From Rotaria macrura (Eukaryota; Rotifera; Eurotatoria; Philodinida; Philodinidae), in NCBI GenBank assembly GCA_900239685.1, contig OENT01000034.1, forward strand, positions 1 to 64,000: a stretch of 64,000 nucleotides of DNA. Direction: 5' to 3'. Below the pieces are notes generated by a model. It was not told the DNA's origin, searched no databases, and saw only the letters and a list, made by a program, of their open reading frames with translations. The position numbers and the translations under genes are program-made. Every line of letters begins with the position of its first letter. The stretch's first letter is position 1. This document shows, one piece after another, positions 60,771-64,000 of the stretch.

Positions 60771-63700
60771 GATGAATGAAATTTATAATGAACGGAATGC
60801 ATGACCCAAATTATTTTATTTGATAAATATTATGATATTTCTTTGTCCTTTACTGTAATGGATAATGGAGATATATCTGATGGAAAATCGACGATGGTAA
60901 GCTTTTCAGAAAAAAAAAGAAAAAAAATGATGCCGTAAGACTACAAACGATCGATCGATCGATTGGATTTGTTTACGTTTCTTTCCTTTTTTTTTCTTCT
61001 TTTTTCTTTCTCTATTCTTGTGTCATTCGCATAATTGCTATTGGTAAGAGGCAAAGAACTAATGCAGAAAAAGCGCTACAATCTACAAGTCGAGATAACA
61101 AGAAACGTGTATAACTAAAACAAAACGAAACTATAGTTTAATTAGTTAATGGATTTGTAACACTATGTACGACAGAATAGTGCGATGAATACAATCAACA
61201 AGAAAGCTAATCTAGTTATAATATTTTATAGAAATTAGTCAAATAGAATATGGAAAAATTAGTTCATTGATTTTACATAGACTATGTTGATTTCATTATG
61301 CTATGATGAAACTCTATTGGGGTTTTCTTTGTTTTTCATTTTCATTTATGAAAATAAAACAATTGCATTCAAATAAAAATAGTCATTTTATTTTATTTTT
61401 TCTAGAATGGTGTACTTTTCGAAAATGATTGATTTGTAGAAGTGTTAAATGGTTATTCGGCCTTGGTGCGTAATCATTTGACTAGTAATTTAACATATCT
61501 ATTTATGATTAAAAATAAATAAATATCATTGCAAAGATGTTCTCATCCGGTTAATTGTTTGGATAAAAAATTGATTGTTTTGAAAATCTTCTTCTAAAGA
61601 AGATTTGTCATTCATTGATGAATGGATGAATGAATGAATGAATGTAAATGTTGTTATGCTCTGAAAGCGTAAAATATTCATGCTTTGTAATAACATATCG
61701 ATCGTATAATGTCAATGTTTCAGTCCGAGATAAGTTTTACTAATGATGAACTTTCTAATTTTTCTGACAGGTACTTAAGATGTCAGGATATTAAAATTTT
61801 GTTTCCTATGTATTTTTATGATGAGTTTTAATTAGTCTGAGCAAGTGTATTTTAGTTGATGACTTGTCATTTCTCTTGGAGTAGCAATAACATTGCAAGA
61901 TTAGTTCTTAATTTAGCATTGAATAGCTATTGATTGTTTGTAACCTGACGACTATGACATTTCACATAGATGAATCCATCCATGTTAAGAAAAAAGATTT
62001 TACACAAAAAAATGTGCAATTTTGTATTGAAAATAATTTTAATGATGTGATCTTGTTTTTGTTGGGCATCCGAAAGTGAGAAACAAAAACAAATATCTAG
62101 ATCACTAAAGAGATAGGAGTACAAATCTAATAAGTTTTTTTTTCATAAGATTAAGATTAAATATTAATTCAGTCATTTGTTCGATATTTTCTAATCGGTT
62201 TATTATTAGGAGATTTTCGTGACTATTTTGTTCAATCAAATATTCATTCATTTGTAGAGAAAAAGAAATTCATCTTAATTAAGAAATAATCAATCGTTTA
62301 TTATTTTTAGCTTTTGTAGAATATTTGAATAATAAAAGCCAGAAGAAAATTTTCTTTTATCTAGTATTTTAGTATTTATTTTCAATGAATGTTTCAACGA
62401 AGTTGCACTTAATCAGTACATTTTTTATTATATTCGTGTATTACTATCTTTTCATAAATAGTCAAGTACAACTTCTACTAAAAAATATTATTGAAGTATA
62501 AATATTAATGAACAATAATAGAGGGTTTTTTTATTTCTAAAAATTCTATCTCATTAAAGTATGGCATTAAGGTTTGAAACTATATTCAAGTGAGCGATAG
62601 TAAATTATCTTGAAAAACGCAAAGTACAACTTGGCATATGTCTTATTTTGTTTCAAGTATAATCTGATGTTTCATCTTCGGAAAAAATGAATTCTACGAG
62701 GGTTTTGTCACGAATCATATTGGATAAGAGAAACTAGAGTAGACATTTGTATTTCTTGAACTAGCTTGAATTCAAGTAGTAAAACATGACTACAATTATT
62801 TCATCTATGTGCTTCATTGAACTTTTGTGTGTTTTATTTGTAGACGTATTGAGTAGAAGAATAGAAAAATCAGTCTTTGTTCTCGCCGATCGACATAAAG
62901 AAATCATTTCCTTATTAGAATTTGTTTTTATTTTTATTTTTAGACGATTGCTCTTTCAATTATGATATTGTTTTGTTTCATTATGTCTTTTTTTCTTAAT
63001 GATTTTCTACTGATTACAAATGACTGTTGAATGTGAAGCACATTTGTAACGATCAAGTCAATACATCGTTTGATTACATTGATAGTGCAAGATTTATACA
63101 TGCAGAACGATGAAACAAACTTCAAAAAAAAAAAGAAAATAATCTTTGGTAATCAACTAGTTTGTCATTAGCTTATTATTTTTTCATCATCTACCAAATG
63201 AGAAAGTTTTCTAGTACGATAGAAAGTTTTTTTTCTTTGTTTGTAGTATTCGCGTTCATCTTTTGCCGATTCTCTTTGATATTTCAAAAGTCATTTCAGT
63301 TTTGTACATCAAAAAGATAACAGTTGATAGTAGAATATTATCGTTGCAATAGTTGACATTTATATTCTTCAACATTTAAAAAATGCTTCGTACACTTATA
63401 AATGTGAGCAATCGGTTCGGTGATGAAGAGAAACAAATTTGCCGGAACTACGACCAGAACAATGTGTAGAAAAAATAACTTTCATAAGATTAGAAGTCTA
63501 TTTGAAATTAGAATGGTCTATCATTTCGAGCAATTTATATCAGAAATTATCAAAATCAAAAATATTATTTCATGATCAATGACTAGACAATAAATGCTAA
63601 TAGTTGACTATAGAAACAATCAAAACGATCAATTGTCGAATACGGATTGTCCTAGATGGAAATATGAACTAGTAAATTTTCTCGGGAAAAAATTGAGGTT

Positions 63701-64000
63701 CATTTTCTTAATGATCTCTCCTATCATAGATACATGTGAAATTATGACGTATGATTTTTTTCCTCGGAGAATATGTCATATTCCATTAGAATATGATTAT
63801 TTTTGTCCTATTCTTTTGAAAAGACGTTTCCGATTGAATTGAATCGGTGAATATTTGAATTTATTTATAATATAAAGGAATGTTTAAAAAGATGATTGAA
63901 AATCTAATCTACTAAATATGATTAGAATAAACAGAAGAGATATCGATATAGTTCTATAGTCTTTATTCATTCATGCATAATTTAGTTGAACGACTTGACG
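60771..64000. other. Upstream region of the multi-PDZ gene, no gene seen
   Basis: AT-rich 3.2 kb that should include the multi-PDZ promoter. Short simple repeats occur (GATC near 60950-60963; GAAT at 61621-61644). Frames up to about 80 codons exist but show no protein-like composition or similarity. No RNA gene or transposon ends are visible. Confidence 0.4.
61621..61644. repeat. (GAAT)n short tandem repeat
   Basis: Four to five tetranucleotide units, the first imperfect. Confidence 0.75.

Noticed and set aside
63594-63842. Plus-strand frame of 82 codons near the right edge
   Set aside because: It has no similarity that I recognise, no splice-site context and AT-driven composition; it is not supported as a gene.

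Overview
This is nuclear DNA from a small AT-rich invertebrate, most probably a rotifer and perhaps a bdelloid. The animal assignment is firm: the window holds spliced genes for fascin, the Hv1 proton channel, an L27/multi-PDZ polarity scaffold and UTP20, with canonical GT-AG introns. The rotifer assignment is inference from the AT bias, the many 50-75 nt introns and the PARP14-like gene. No bacterial-type operon, CRISPR array or rRNA is present.

Layout. (1) 801-14356, plus strand: a complete seven-exon UTP20 gene encoding 2690 residues. (2) 14579-20435, minus strand and convergent with UTP20: a PARP14-like gene with KH-like repeats, a macro domain, a WWE domain and a PARP catalytic domain. 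It carries an in-frame TAG inside the macro domain. (3) 21697-23653, plus strand and divergent from the PARP gene: a six-exon fascin gene encoding 551 residues. (4) 26.6-36 kb: an accessory island. It holds a duplicated 3' end of UTP20 with a near-perfect palindromic MITE inserted, a GC-rich coding patch, two nested hAT-like elements with readable 8-bp target duplications, an old direct tandem duplication in which one copy received a TA-flanked MITE, and several orphan exon-like fragments. (5) 39463-40556, minus strand: the voltage-gated proton channel Hv1, with a 16-nt exon inside the S4 codons. (6) 44492-60770, minus strand: an MPDZ/PATJ-type scaffold with one L27 and eleven PDZ domains over 26 exons, about 2431 residues. 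(7) 60.8-64 kb: AT-rich sequence with no gene I can support.

The conserved genes serve unrelated housekeeping or cell-structure roles: ribosome assembly, ADP-ribosylation, actin bundling, proton efflux and cell polarity. They do not form a pathway. Exon joins were read by hand from splice sites and codon phase. Phases close exactly across all of UTP20, fascin, Hv1 and the PDZ gene. Only the junction before the sixth PARP exon is unresolved. The most unusual material is the 26.6-34.7 kb island, which records successive duplications and transposon insertions.
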